Assembly (NCBI RefSeq): GCF_000949455.1
Contig: NZ_JXXK01000009.1
Coordinates: forward strand, 47,391 to 111,390
DNA from: Ruthenibacterium lactatiformans
Lineage (GTDB): Bacteria > Bacillota > Clostridia > Oscillospirales > Ruminococcaceae
Length of the DNA: 64,000 bases
Reading direction: 5' to 3'
Under the pieces are notes generated by a model. That model was given only the letters and a program-made list of their open reading frames with translations. It did not search any database and was not told the origin of the DNA. Positions 8,614 to 16,844 of the stretch are shown piece after piece. How positions within the stretch are numbered: the first letter of the stretch is position 1; each line of letters begins with the position of its first letter. The translations under genes and the position numbers were made by a program.

Positions 8614-8793
8614 TTAAGGCAACACCGCACAATTCTAAGAGTCGAATCGCGCCGGCAGATTTTTTGGCAGGTTAAACAAAAAGCGCAGCGAATACTTTGT
8701 GTATTCGCGAGCATTTTTGTGACAGTTGCCGGAAAATCTGCAAGCGAGGCGACGCTTAAGGCTTCAGCCGTGAATTGTGCGGTGTTGCCTTAA
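8614..8793. mobile_element. MITE-like element with 22-bp perfect terminal inverted repeats
   Basis: The ends 8614-8635 (reading TTAAGGCAACACCGCACAAT and on) and 8772-8793 are perfect reverse complements. The 180-base interior has no ORF of note. It holds further palindromes: GCAGATTTT/AAAATCTGC, and a central GCGAATAC-tttgt-GTATTCGC at 8688-8708, so a single strand could fold along most of its length. No target-site duplication beyond the symmetrical end is clear. It lies between two plus-strand genes, ending 45 bases before the -10 of the C39-like gene. A diverged relative is at 14690-14998. Confidence 0.75.
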
Positions 8794-8837
8794 GAAACTT
8801 GTAAGCTCTGCTCGAGCCTATTTTAAGATTTGTTCTC

Positions 8838-8843
8838 TATAAT
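8838..8843 (+). promoter_or_regulatory. -10 element of the C39-like peptidase gene
   Basis: A perfect TATAAT lies just before the AGAGAGG ribosome site, implying a very short leader. No good -35 is seen at 17 bases. Confidence 0.4.
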
Positions 8844-8868
8844 AGGCTCACAGAGAGGATGGTTTCCC

Positions 8869-9810
8869 GTGAACGAACGTTTTGAAAATGATCTTGCATG
8901 TTATCTGCACTATGACGACGCGCCCCGCCGCCCTGCCCGGGCACGCCGCCGCAAACGGGCGCGAAAGCACTGCGCGCGGCGCTTTTTTGCGCGCTGCTGC
9001 GGTGTGCTCTGCCTGTGCGCCGGGGTGGTGCTGCTGGCTCGGGTCTGGCCCGCGCTGGTTTCCGCCACACCTTACAGCGGCGCGGGAACGGGCGGCGCGT
9101 CCGCATCTGTGAGCCTGGGCGGCGAATGGGACGCCCAGACGCGCTTGGCCATCGAGACGCTGGCCGCGGCGCACCCCGAGGTGCAGCCCATGCTGGACGA
9201 GCCCTCCCGCTGGCCCGCCGACGTGGCCGCACTGCTGGCCCGCAATGAGGAAGCGCTTGGCTTTGTGCTGGCGTATCCCAGCCTTATAGACGCCGCGCCG
9301 CCCGCCAGGGTGGAGGAGGCCGTGCGCGGCAGCTTCCCCACGCTGCTGCAATGGGACGCGCGCTGGGGCTGCACGCCTTACGGAGGCAGTATCCTCGCCA
9401 TCACGGGCTGCGGGCCGACAGCGCTCTCGGTGGTGGCCTGCGGCCTGACGGGGGACGCTTCTCTCACACCCGCAGCCATCGCCGCATGGGCGCAGCGCCA
9501 GGGGTATGCCGGCGCGGACGGCACCAGCTGGGAGCTGATGCGCAGCGGATGCGAGCACTTTGGCCTGTACGCGCAGGAGCTTTCACTCACGGAAGCCGCC
9601 GTGTTCGGCGCGCTGGAAGCAGGGCAGCCCATCATTTGCAGCATGCGCCCCGGCGATTTTACCACGGCGGGACATTTTATCGTGCTGACCGGCACGCAGG
9701 ACGGGCTGCTGTGCGTCGTAGACCCCAACAGTCCCGCCCGCAGCGCATCCCTGTGGGAGTACAGCCGTTTGGAGCCGCAGATCAAAAACCTGTGGGCTTA
9801 TACCGCATGA
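8869..9810 (+). CDS. membrane-anchored C39-like (papain-fold) cysteine peptidase
   Basis: The 313-residue protein begins with an arginine-rich cytosolic stretch (to about 35) followed by one membrane segment (about 37-60). A ~100-residue linker domain precedes a C-terminal peptidase_C39_2-type domain. The likely catalytic Cys is in AITGCGPTALSVV (about 182), the His in TAGHFIVLTG (about 268) and the Asp/Asn in VVDPNSPAR (about 285). The active site should face outside the cell. GTG at 8869 is used because AGAGAGG lies about ten bases upstream; no membrane-compatible start is better. Substrate is unknown: wall peptide processing, adhesion or bacteriocin-type processing are all possible. No ABC partner is adjacent, so it is not a bacteriocin exporter. 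Confidence 0.75.
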   Translation: MNERFENDLACYLHYDDAPRRPARARRRKRARKHCARRFFARCCGVLCLCAGVVLLARVWPALVSATPYSGAGTGGASASVSLGGEWDAQTRLAIETLAAAHPEVQPMLDEPSRWPADVAALLARNEEALGFVLAYPSLIDAAPPARVEEAVRGSFPTLLQWDARWGCTPYGGSILAITGCGPTALSVVACGLTGDASLTPAAIAAWAQRQGYAGADGTSWELMRSGCEHFGLYAQELSLTEAAVFGALEAGQPIICSMRPGDFTTAGHFIVLTGTQDGLLCVVDPNSPARSASLWEYSRLEPQIKNLWAYTA

Positions 9811-9860
9811 AGCAGGGCCGCCATAAAATTTACCGCATGAGTTTTTTAAACAATGATGTG

Positions 9861-9898
9861 AAAACGGCGAATCTGTAGGCGGACAGATCCACCGTTTT
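9861..9898 (+). terminator. terminator of the C39-like gene
   Basis: AAAACGG-cga-ATCTGT and ACAGAT-cca-CCGTTTT form a two-part stem with a T-rich end. Confidence 0.7.
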
Positions 9899-9986
9899 GC
9901 ATTTGCCGTCCCACAACTCTCGGCCTGTGACCTGTACTTTTTCGGGTGAAAACGATATTCTTAGGGAGCGAAAGGAGACAGGGACT

Positions 9987-10495
9987 ATGAATCAACAAAA
10001 ACAGGTCATTTTTTAAAAACGCTGCGAAATGAAAAAGCTATCACGCAGGCGGAGCTTGCTGAGACGCGGGGCGTCTCCAACCGGAGTATTTCCCGTTGGG
10101 AAAACGGCACGACCATGCCGGATTTCGACCTGTTGATCGAGCTTGCAAAATACTATAAGGTCGAAGTCAGCGAGATATTGGATGGAGAAAGAAAAGGCGG
10201 GCGCACAGACGGCAGCGCAGAGGAATTGATGTTGAAAATTGCAGACTATAGCAATATCGAGCGGAAAGTTTTTTCGAGAAGAATGTGTGCCATGTTTGTT
10301 ATGGCACTTGCCAGCATGGCTTTTTTTGCGGCGATGGACGTAGCGGAACTTGCGGAAACGGAGCCGTATGGAACCATTGTGGGCATTGCACGGGGATTTG
10401 TGGCCGGCACGTTTTTATACGCCAGCCGGTATATTTCAAAAATGGAAACCGTCAAAATGCGTTTGGCGAAAGAATCGCGGAAACTGAAGCAATAG
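9987..10495 (+). pseudogene. frameshifted HTH (XRE) regulator with C-terminal membrane segments
   Basis: AAAGGAG and ATG at 9987 start MNQQK and then run into a stop after nine codons. A -1 shift at the five-A run (9997-10001) restores a typical Cro/C1-type HTH: FLKTLRNEKAITQAELAETRG, then VSNRSISRWENGTTMPDFDLL. The frame continues to 10495 through a linker and two hydrophobic segments (LASMAFFAAM; IVGIARGFVAGTFLY). This layout suits small membrane-linked XRE regulators of Clostridia. The lesion is a single missing base in a homopolymer, so it may be a true inactivation, phase variation, slippage or a sequence error. The rest of the frame shows no other damage, which argues for a recent event. 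Read alone, the downstream frame starts at 10115. Confidence 0.7.
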
Positions 10496-10503
10496 GAAAG
10501 AAC

Positions 10504-10531
10504 AAAGCCGCGGGCTATCCCCGCGGCTTTT
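10504..10531. terminator. bidirectional terminator between HTH gene and MATE gene
   Basis: AAAGCCGCGGG and CCCGCGGCTTT flank a short loop, with T on the plus side and A on the other. The flanking genes converge. Confidence 0.85.
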
Positions 10532-10539
10532 CCATATCC

Positions 10540-11928
10540 TTATTTTTCCGCCACAGCACGTTCCGCCTGTTCCCACAGCTTCAGCCGCCGCAGGAATGAA
10601 AGCAAAAACGGAAGCGTCACCGCGAAAGTACACAGGTCGGCCGCGGGCTGGGCGAGCTGCACGCCCAAAAGCCCTATGAGCTGCGGCAGCAGCAGAATGA
10701 ACGGCACAAAGAAAATGCCCTGGCGGCACAGCGACAGGAACGTCGCCTGCCCGGACTGCCCCGTCACCTGCAGCAGCATGTTCGTCACCGTAGAAACGCC
10801 GAACAGCGGCAGAACCACGCACTGCGCCCGCAGCGCCAGCGCGCCGATGGCGATGACCTCCGCGTCGTCCCGGCGGAACAGCGCCAGCGCGCCCGGCGCG
10901 GCCAGAAAACCGGCCGCCGCCAGCACGCTCATCAGCACCGTGCCCACCAGCATTGTGAAATAAGTGGCCCCGCGCACCCGGTCGTACCGCTTTGCACCGA
11001 AATTGTAGCCCGCAACGGGCTGGAAGCCCTGCCCGAATCCCAGCATGAACGAGAACACGAACATGAAAATGCGTCCCACCACGCTCATGGCCGCGACGGC
11101 CGCGTCGCCGTAAACGGCGGCGTTCACGTTCAGCAGCACCGTGGCCACACTGGCCAGAGATTGGCGGCAGAAGGACGGCATGCCCGTTTTGATGATGCGC
11201 GCGTACACCTCTGCCTTGCGGGACACCTGCCCGATGTGCAGGCGCACCGCGCTTTTGCGGCGCAGAAAGCACGCTAGAAGAATGGCGAAGCTGACGCACT
11301 GGCTGAGCAGCGTGGCAATGGCCGCGCCCGCGATGCCAAGCCCGAACGTATAGATGAACAGCGGGTCCAGCCCTATGTTCAGCACGCCGCCCAGGCCGAT
11401 GCCCACCATGGCCAGCATGGCCTTGCCCTCGCCCCGCAGGATGTTGTTGAGTACGAAGGACGCGCACATGACCGGCGCGCCGAATAGGATGTAGCGCGCG
11501 TAATCCCGCGCATAGGGCAGAATGGTGGGCGTCGCACCCAGCACACGCATGAGCGGGTCCAGAAACAGCGTGCCCAGCACCGTGATGCCAAGGCCGAAGG
11601 CCAACGCCGTAAAAAATGCGGTGGACGCCGCACAGTCCGCCTGCCGCTGCTCTTTCGCACCCAGATAGCGGGAAACAAGATTGCCCGCGCCCATACCCAG
11701 CATGAAGCCGATGGCCTGGATGACGGCCATCAGCGAAAACACGATGCCCACGGCGCCCGCCGCGCTGGTGCCCAGCTGCGCCACAAAAAACGTGTCGGCC
11801 ATATTGTACACTGCCGTCACCAGCATGCTGATGATGGTGGGCACGGCCAGCGTAGCAACGAGCCTTGGGATGGGCGTCTGCGTCATTTTCCGGTATTGGG
11901 CGTCGCCCGCCCCGGCCGCAGCGCTCAC
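10540..11928 (-). CDS. MATE family efflux transporter
   Basis: A 462-residue polytopic protein with about 12 membrane segments arranged as two related halves. It starts with the MATE-like PIPRLVATLAVPTIISMLVTAVYNMADTFFVAQLG. A matching segment opens the second half (GMPSFCRQSLASVATVLLNVNAAVYGDAAVAA), followed by FGQGFQPVAGYNFGAKRYDR. It should export drugs or metabolites by cation antiport; the substrate is unknown. Its ATG overlaps the hisS stop by four bases (ATGA), so the two are translationally coupled in one minus-strand operon. It is the last gene before a strong terminator. Confidence 0.92.
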   Translation of the reverse strand: MSAAAGAGDAQYRKMTQTPIPRLVATLAVPTIISMLVTAVYNMADTFFVAQLGTSAAGAVGIVFSLMAVIQAIGFMLGMGAGNLVSRYLGAKEQRQADCAASTAFFTALAFGLGITVLGTLFLDPLMRVLGATPTILPYARDYARYILFGAPVMCASFVLNNILRGEGKAMLAMVGIGLGGVLNIGLDPLFIYTFGLGIAGAAIATLLSQCVSFAILLACFLRRKSAVRLHIGQVSRKAEVYARIIKTGMPSFCRQSLASVATVLLNVNAAVYGDAAVAAMSVVGRIFMFVFSFMLGFGQGFQPVAGYNFGAKRYDRVRGATYFTMLVGTVLMSVLAAAGFLAAPGALALFRRDDAEVIAIGALALRAQCVVLPLFGVSTVTNMLLQVTGQSGQATFLSLCRQGIFFVPFILLLPQLIGLLGVQLAQPAADLCTFAVTLPFLLSFLRRLKLWEQAERAVAEK

Positions 11929-13172
11929 GCGTTTTCCCCGAGCGGCTTTATCTCGGGATATTTTTCATAAAAGCACGCAGCCGCGCAGCCGCTCTGCTGC
12001 AAACGGTCCAGCTGTTTGCCCACTTTTTTGGCCGCGGCCAGCACCGTCACCGCGTATTCTCCGCGCAGCGCCTCTGCCTTTTGCAGCACGTCCGCGAAAT
12101 CCGCGTCCGCACCGTACAGCAGCGCAAGACGCGGCTTTTCGTCCGGCACCGCGTAGCCCTGGTCCAGCAGGATGGAGCAGATGCGCTCAAACCCGATGGA
12201 AAAGCCCACTGCGGGCACCTTTTGCCCGAGGAACTTACCCACCATGTCGTCGTAGCGTCCGCCGCCCGCGACGGCGCCGGAAAACGCGGCGCACGTTACT
12301 TCGAACACCATCCCCGTGTAATAGCCCTGCCCGCGCACCAGCGAAGGCGTGTACTCGACGGCATACCGGCCGCCGGACAGCCTGCCCACGGTATCCAACA
12401 CATAACGCACCGAGCCGCCCAGGCTCTTGTCCGCGCACAGCGCGGATACATCATCCAGCGAGAATGCGCCTTTTTCCAAAAAGGCCTCCAGCGCCTGCAC
12501 CGCCGCGGCGGGCATCGCCTTTTCCTCAAGCTCCGCCGCCACGCCCTGCGGGCCGACCTTATCCAGCTTGTCGAACGTGACGCACACGGTGTCCAGCGCC
12601 TGCGGCGCGAAGCCGAAGCTTTCGAGCATGCCGCGCAGCAGGCGGCGGTCGTTGATATGCACGGTGAAATCGGAAAAGCCGATGGCCAGCAGCGCGCGGG
12701 CCGTCACATCAATCAGCTCCACCTCGGCATTGGGGCTTTCATCGCCCAGGATGTCGATGTCGCACTGCACGAATTCACGCAGGCGGCCCTTCTGCGGGCG
12801 CTCGGCACGGTACACCCGGTCTGTCTGGATGACCTTGAACGGCGCGGGGAGCTGCTCCCGGTTGGCCGCGTAGTATCGCGAGAGCGGCAGTGTCAGATCG
12901 TACCGCAGGCCCATGTCGGAAAGCTCTTTTTCGCTGCCGGAGGCCAGCGCCTTTTCCAGCTTGTCGCCGCGCTTGAGCACCTTGAAGATCAGGTTCAGGT
13001 TGTCGCCGCCGTCGCTTTTGTCCAGGTTCTCCATGTCTTCCATAATGGGCGTGGAGATGCGTTCGAAGCCCGCGGCGCGGTAGGTCTTTAAGATCTCGCC
13101 CTGCACGTAGTCGCGGATGCGCTGCTCGCGCGGCAGGATGTCTTTCATGCCTTTCAACGGGGTGGTTTTCAT
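11925..13172 (-). CDS. hisS: histidine--tRNA ligase
   Basis: A class II synthetase of 415 residues, the normal length. It starts KGMKDILPREQRIRDYV. Motif 2 is DRVYRAERPQKGRLREFVQCDIDI, and the histidine-specific region LVRGQGYYTGMVFEV is intact. Motif 3 is VPAVGFSIGFERI, with the anticodon-binding domain at the C-terminus. It is cytosolic. ATG at 13172 follows AAGGAGC. It sits second to last in a four-gene minus-strand operon, 19 bases after the CmpB-like gene and overlapping the MATE gene. No T-box is seen because it is internal to the operon. Confidence 0.97.
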   Translation of the reverse strand: MKTTPLKGMKDILPREQRIRDYVQGEILKTYRAAGFERISTPIMEDMENLDKSDGGDNLNLIFKVLKRGDKLEKALASGSEKELSDMGLRYDLTLPLSRYYAANREQLPAPFKVIQTDRVYRAERPQKGRLREFVQCDIDILGDESPNAEVELIDVTARALLAIGFSDFTVHINDRRLLRGMLESFGFAPQALDTVCVTFDKLDKVGPQGVAAELEEKAMPAAAVQALEAFLEKGAFSLDDVSALCADKSLGGSVRYVLDTVGRLSGGRYAVEYTPSLVRGQGYYTGMVFEVTCAAFSGAVAGGGRYDDMVGKFLGQKVPAVGFSIGFERICSILLDQGYAVPDEKPRLALLYGADADFADVLQKAEALRGEYAVTVLAAAKKVGKQLDRLQQSGCAAACFYEKYPEIKPLGENA

Positions 13173-13191
13173 GTGGGATAAAGCTCCTTCT

Positions 13192-14022
13192 TCACTTCTT
13201 TTTGCCGGTTACCTTTTCCGCCTGCGCGCGCAGAGCGGCATTTTTTTCCTCGACCCAGCTTTTCAGCTGCTCCAGCGCTTCATGCTCGGCCGGGCGCATG
13301 TTGGGGAACGCCTTCAAAAGGCGGCGGGCCACGGCGTTGCGGTGGTCCAGGATCTCCGCTTTGGCGATGTCGATGCGGGCGGCGGCGTCCAGCTTTGTTG
13401 CATCCAGCTTGCCGTCCACGGCCAGCGCCGTGTCGCCCAGGCCCTCGGCCAATCGGTCGCTGCCTGCGTGCAGCAGGCGCGCCACCTCGGCAATATGCCC
13501 AAGGTCGCGGTTCAGCTTGAGGATGCCGGCCACCGTCACCGCCAGGTCGCACGCAAAGGCTGCGCCTGCCGCACACAGCAGCACAATGCCCAGCGTGCGG
13601 GGCACGGCGCGCACCAGTGCCGCCACCGCGGGCTGGACGCCTTTCATAACGGCCACCACGGCCACGCCCCAGGCCAGGCTGAACTTCAGGCAGATATACC
13701 CTCCCAGGTTGAACGGGACGTCGCTGTAATCCCACCAGCTGGTGTGGAACACCTTTTTCAATATCCAGCCGGCCGCAAGCTCCAGCGCGCTGGTGAGCAG
13801 CGCGCCGCCCACGAAAAGCACCGGAAGGCTGTGGGCCAGCGGTGTCAGAGCCACCAGCACGATCACCATGCCGAAGCCGTAAATGGGGCACACCGGCCCG
13901 TTCAAAAAGCCGCGGTTGACGAATTGGCCCGTATTGATGGTACAGAAGCATACCTCAAGGCACCAGCCCAGCACCGAGTAGATGACAAAAAAGCACAGCA
14001 ATTCGTAGATCGTATACGTCAT
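13192..14022 (-). CDS. CmpB-like putative ABC-transporter permease (PF06541 type)
   Basis: The 276-residue protein has about five N-terminal membrane segments and a ~110-residue soluble C-terminal tail. The motifs GWCLEVCFCTI, FVNRGFLNGPVCPIYGFG and WWDYSDVPFNLGGYICLKFSLAWG mark the family called putative ABC-transporter type IV. No ABC ATPase gene is nearby, so transport is unproven. The C-terminal tail after about 195 looks helical and charged. It lies between a zinc-ribbon protein (18 bases upstream) and hisS (19 bases downstream) in one operon. Confidence 0.85.
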   Translation of the reverse strand: MTYTIYELLCFFVIYSVLGWCLEVCFCTINTGQFVNRGFLNGPVCPIYGFGMVIVLVALTPLAHSLPVLFVGGALLTSALELAAGWILKKVFHTSWWDYSDVPFNLGGYICLKFSLAWGVAVVAVMKGVQPAVAALVRAVPRTLGIVLLCAAGAAFACDLAVTVAGILKLNRDLGHIAEVARLLHAGSDRLAEGLGDTALAVDGKLDATKLDAAARIDIAKAEILDHRNAVARRLLKAFPNMRPAEHEALEQLKSWVEEKNAALRAQAEKVTGKKK

Positions 14023-14040
14023 TTGTTTTCTCCGCCGCGC

Positions 14041-14580
14041 TTATTCCGCGGGCAGCTCCGCTTCTGCTTCCGGCTCCGCCGCGGGGGCGTCGGCGGCTGC
14101 GGGCTGTATTTCCGGCTCTGCCGCGGGCGCTTTCTCCTCCTCCGGCTCTTCCTCGGACAGGCGCGTGCCGCACACCGCGCAGAACGCGTCGTGCTCACCA
14201 CAGATGCGGCCGCAGCACGGGCAGACTTTCTCGTTGCGGCACACGGTGAGCTTGTCGGTGATGACGTCCATCTCCTGCTGTACCTGCTCCGCCGAGACCA
14301 GCAGCGCGTCGATGACCTGCTGCGGGGACTTTTCGCCCTCGTCGCTCATTACCGTATCTTTAACGGCACCCGTATGCATGAGGAACAGCATGCGGCCAAT
14401 GTCGCTGAATACGTCCTCCTGCTCGTCGGACAGGCGGGCAAGCTCGATGTTCATCTTCACTTCATCATATTTTCCGGCAACGGCCTTTCCGGCGCTGTGC
14501 ACCGCGGCCTTTGCCTCGTCGGCGGCCAGGGTGGCGGTGTTCACGATATTCTGCAGAATTTTATTCACATTGCTGTCCAT
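14041..14580 (-). CDS. zinc-ribbon protein with acidic Ala/Glu/Pro-rich tail
   Basis: The 179-residue cytosolic protein has an N-terminal helical half (about 1-110). A four-cysteine zinc ribbon follows, CPCCGRICGEHDAFCAVCG at about 121-139, and then a low-complexity tail rich in Ala, Glu and Pro. Function is unknown; similar proteins look like scaffold or chaperone-like factors. ATG at 14580 is preferred to the ORF start six codons upstream because AAAGGAG lies eight bases before it. It is the first gene of the zinc ribbon-CmpB-hisS-MATE operon and has a good promoter. Confidence 0.75.
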   Translation of the reverse strand: MDSNVNKILQNIVNTATLAADEAKAAVHSAGKAVAGKYDEVKMNIELARLSDEQEDVFSDIGRMLFLMHTGAVKDTVMSDEGEKSPQQVIDALLVSAEQVQQEMDVITDKLTVCRNEKVCPCCGRICGEHDAFCAVCGTRLSEEEPEEEKAPAAEPEIQPAAADAPAAEPEAEAELPAE

Positions 14581-14653
14581 GTCAAAAGCTCCTTTCAAAT
14601 GCGGCTTTTACCTGTTTTTTCCACGGCGCGGGATGCGCCGTTATGTATTTTGT

Positions 14654-14682
14654 ATTATACTACAAAATGTTATAATAAGCAA
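14654..14682 (-). promoter_or_regulatory. promoter of the hisS operon
   Basis: On the minus strand, -35 TTGCTT (14677-14682) and a perfect -10 TATAAT (14654-14659) are 17 bases apart. They lie 74 bases upstream of the zinc-ribbon gene start. Confidence 0.75.
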
Positions 14683-14689
14683 AAGGAAC

Positions 14690-14998
14690 CTGGGCCGGCG
14701 CCGCACAATTCGGAGCGCGGGACCGCACAGGAAAATTTTGCGCCGCACGAAACAAAAACCGCAGTCCGCGTCTTGGGCGCAGGCTGTCCGGCTCCGGCCG
14801 CCGCGGTTTGTGTATTGACGGGGATTTTTGTGAAGCAGAGCGGAAAATTTACAAGCGGGGGCGGGGCGGCACAGCCGCAAAGACGCCGCCCGTGCCTTTG
14901 GCCGGACGCACGGCCCTGCGCCTGCGCAAGGCGGGCGCGCAAACGGACAGCTGCGTGCTGAAGGTGCCAGCTGTGAATCGTCCAGTACTGTTCCTGAG
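14690..14998. mobile_element. decayed, enlarged copy of the 8614-8793 MITE
   Basis: This gene-free stretch carries CCGCACAATTC at 14701-14711 like the left end of the intact element. It then has recognisable interior words: AAACAAAAACCGCAG, TTTGTGTATTGACG, ATTTTTGTGA and GGAAAATTTACAAGCGGGGGCG. At 14960-14998 a run resembles the right end (CAGCTGTGAATCGT against CAGCCGTGAATTGT). About 130 extra bases lie inside and the terminal repeats no longer match. It is therefore an old copy. Confidence 0.55.
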
Positions 14999-15013
14999 AG
15001 GAGGGCGGCGGAT

Positions 15014-16249
15014 TTGCCGGAAGAACAGCGCGTGATCTTTCACTGCGACTGCAACAGCTTTTATGCCTCGGTAGAGCTGCTGCGCTACCCGGAGCTGCGC
15101 GGCGTGCCCGTGGCCGTATGCGGCAGCCCGGACGACCGCCATGGCATCATCCTGGCGAAAAACGAGCCCGCAAAGCGGTACGGCGTCCAGACGGCCGAAA
15201 CCGTCTGGAGCGCGCTGCGCAAGTGCCCCGGCCTGAAGCTGCTGCCCCCGCACCACGGGCAGTACCGGGAGATGAGCCGTGCCGTCAACGCCATCTATGC
15301 CCGTTATACAGACCGTATAGAGCCGTTCGGAATCGACGAAAGCTGGCTGGACATGACGCAGACCTGGCGGCTGTTCGGCAGCTCTCCCGCCGGAGTGGCC
15401 GACGCCGTCCGCCGGGCCGTGAAGGCCGAGACCGGCCTCACCATCTCGGTGGGCGTCAGCTTCAACAAGGTATTTGCCAAGCTGGGGTCGGATTATAAAA
15501 AGCCGGACGCTGTGACGGTCATCGACACGGAAAATTTCCGGCGTATCGTGTGGCCGCTGCCCGTAAACACGCTGCTTTACGTGGGGCGCTCGGCACAAAA
15601 CACACTGGCAGGGCTGGGCGTCCGGAACATCGGGCAGCTGGCCGCGGCGAAGGACGAGGACCTGCGCGCGGCGCTGGGCAAGCTGGGGCCGGAGCTGGGC
15701 GCCTACGCCAGAGGGGAGGAGAATTCTCCCGTGCGTACCGCGGACGAGCGTCCGGAGATAAAAAGCGTGGGAAACGGCCTGACGTTCAAGCGCAACCTGG
15801 TGGGCGAAGCCGACGTGCGCGCCGGGCTTTATGCGCTGGCGGACGAAGTGGCCACCCGCCTGCGCGCCCACGGCCTTTACGCTGCTGCCGTGCAGGTGCT
15901 CATCAAAAACCCGGACCTGAAAAGCATCTCCCGCCAGAAGCCGCTGCCCTGGCCCTCCCATCTGGCGCGAGAGATCGGCGGGGCGGCCCTGGAGCTGGTA
16001 AAAGCCAACTGGAGCCTGGACGCGCCCATCCGCATGCTCACGGTTACGGCGCTGAACCTGACGGACGGACGCGAGGGACACCAGCTCTCACTGCTGGAGC
16101 CGGAGCGTCCCCGGAACGAAAAACGGGAACGGCTGGAACAGAGCCTGGACGCCATCCGCAGAAAATACGGCAAGACCTCCATCGCCCCGGGCAACGTCAT
16201 CAAAAACGATATTGGCCTGGAGGACATTGAAATTGAAGAAAAACCGTGA
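15014..16249 (+). CDS. dinB: Y-family DNA polymerase (Pol IV-like)
   Basis: A 411-residue translesion polymerase. IFHCDCNSFYASVE (about residues 8-21) and FGIDESWLDMT (about 109-119) supply the catalytic acidic residues. The helix-hairpin-helix thumb region (LAGLGVRNIGQLAAAKDE) and little-finger domain are present, and the C-terminus has KNDIGLEDI. It copies damaged DNA with low fidelity. The start is TTG at 15014, with GAGAGGAGGG ending nine bases before it; the next candidate GTG falls inside the catalytic domain. No LexA-type box is recognised in front. It directly follows the decayed MITE. Confidence 0.93.
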   Translation: MPEEQRVIFHCDCNSFYASVELLRYPELRGVPVAVCGSPDDRHGIILAKNEPAKRYGVQTAETVWSALRKCPGLKLLPPHHGQYREMSRAVNAIYARYTDRIEPFGIDESWLDMTQTWRLFGSSPAGVADAVRRAVKAETGLTISVGVSFNKVFAKLGSDYKKPDAVTVIDTENFRRIVWPLPVNTLLYVGRSAQNTLAGLGVRNIGQLAAAKDEDLRAALGKLGPELGAYARGEENSPVRTADERPEIKSVGNGLTFKRNLVGEADVRAGLYALADEVATRLRAHGLYAAAVQVLIKNPDLKSISRQKPLPWPSHLAREIGGAALELVKANWSLDAPIRMLTVTALNLTDGREGHQLSLLEPERPRNEKRERLEQSLDAIRRKYGKTSIAPGNVIKNDIGLEDIEIEEKP

Positions 16250-16315
16250 TATGCTGTTGAAAACAAACGCCGCACGGGCAGCGTGCAATAATTATACTAA
16301 AAGGAGAAATGAAAA

Positions 16316-16597
16316 GTGGTTAAACATATCGTAATGTGGAACCTGACCGACAAGGACAAGGTGGCGGAGAACGGTGCCATCATGAAGCAAAAGCTGGAGG
16401 CACTGGTGGGCGTTGTGCCCGGGCTGCTGCGCGCCGAGGTAGGCGTGGGCTTCAACGGCTACGACGTGGCGCTGTACACTGAGCTGGAGGACCGCGCGGC
16501 GCTGGCCGTATACGCGGACCATCCGGCCCACTGCAAGGTCAAGGAGTTCGTGCACAGCGTCATCTGCGAACGCGTGTGCTGTGATTACGAGGTATAA
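16316..16597 (+). CDS. Dabb family (stress-responsive A/B barrel) protein
   Basis: A 93-residue single-domain protein with the Dabb pattern. It starts VKHIVMWNL, then has GFNGYDVALYTELEDRAALAVYADHPAH, and ends CCDYEV. The family forms dimeric ferredoxin-like barrels; some members are cyclases, but most bacterial ones have no known substrate. GTG at 16316 is the start because AAAGGAG is correctly spaced; the nearby ATG at 16310 opens a frame of only four codons. It follows dinB by 66 bases and is followed by a terminator. Confidence 0.88.
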   Translation: MVKHIVMWNLTDKDKVAENGAIMKQKLEALVGVVPGLLRAEVGVGFNGYDVALYTELEDRAALAVYADHPAHCKVKEFVHSVICERVCCDYEV

Positions 16598-16662
16598 GGA
16601 TCCGCCCTCACATCCGGCCCGCCGCAGTTTTGACCAGATGCGGTAAAAAACATAGAACGGAT

Positions 16663-16705
16663 AAAATCCCCTGAATGCAGGACGACGCCTGCTGCGGGGG
16701 ATTTT
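16663..16705 (+). terminator. terminator after the Dabb gene
   Basis: AAAATCCCC and GGGGATTTT form an outer stem around an inner GCAGG/CCTGC hairpin. Confidence 0.65.
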
Positions 16706-16844
16706 ATGTTTTCGCTCCCGCGAACAAAGGGGAATTCCTACCGGTTTCATTATCTTTATACTTTCTTAACATCTTTCGCCCTTTCCTTATGATAATATTA
16801 ATACATATGGTATTATTCCCGGACGCATGGAAAGGTGGCGAGAT

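Noticed and set aside
9987..10016. Programmed -1 frameshifting in the HTH gene
   Set aside because: The five-A run lacks a full slippery heptamer in the right phase and no downstream stimulatory structure is evident; simple deletion or sequence error is more likely.
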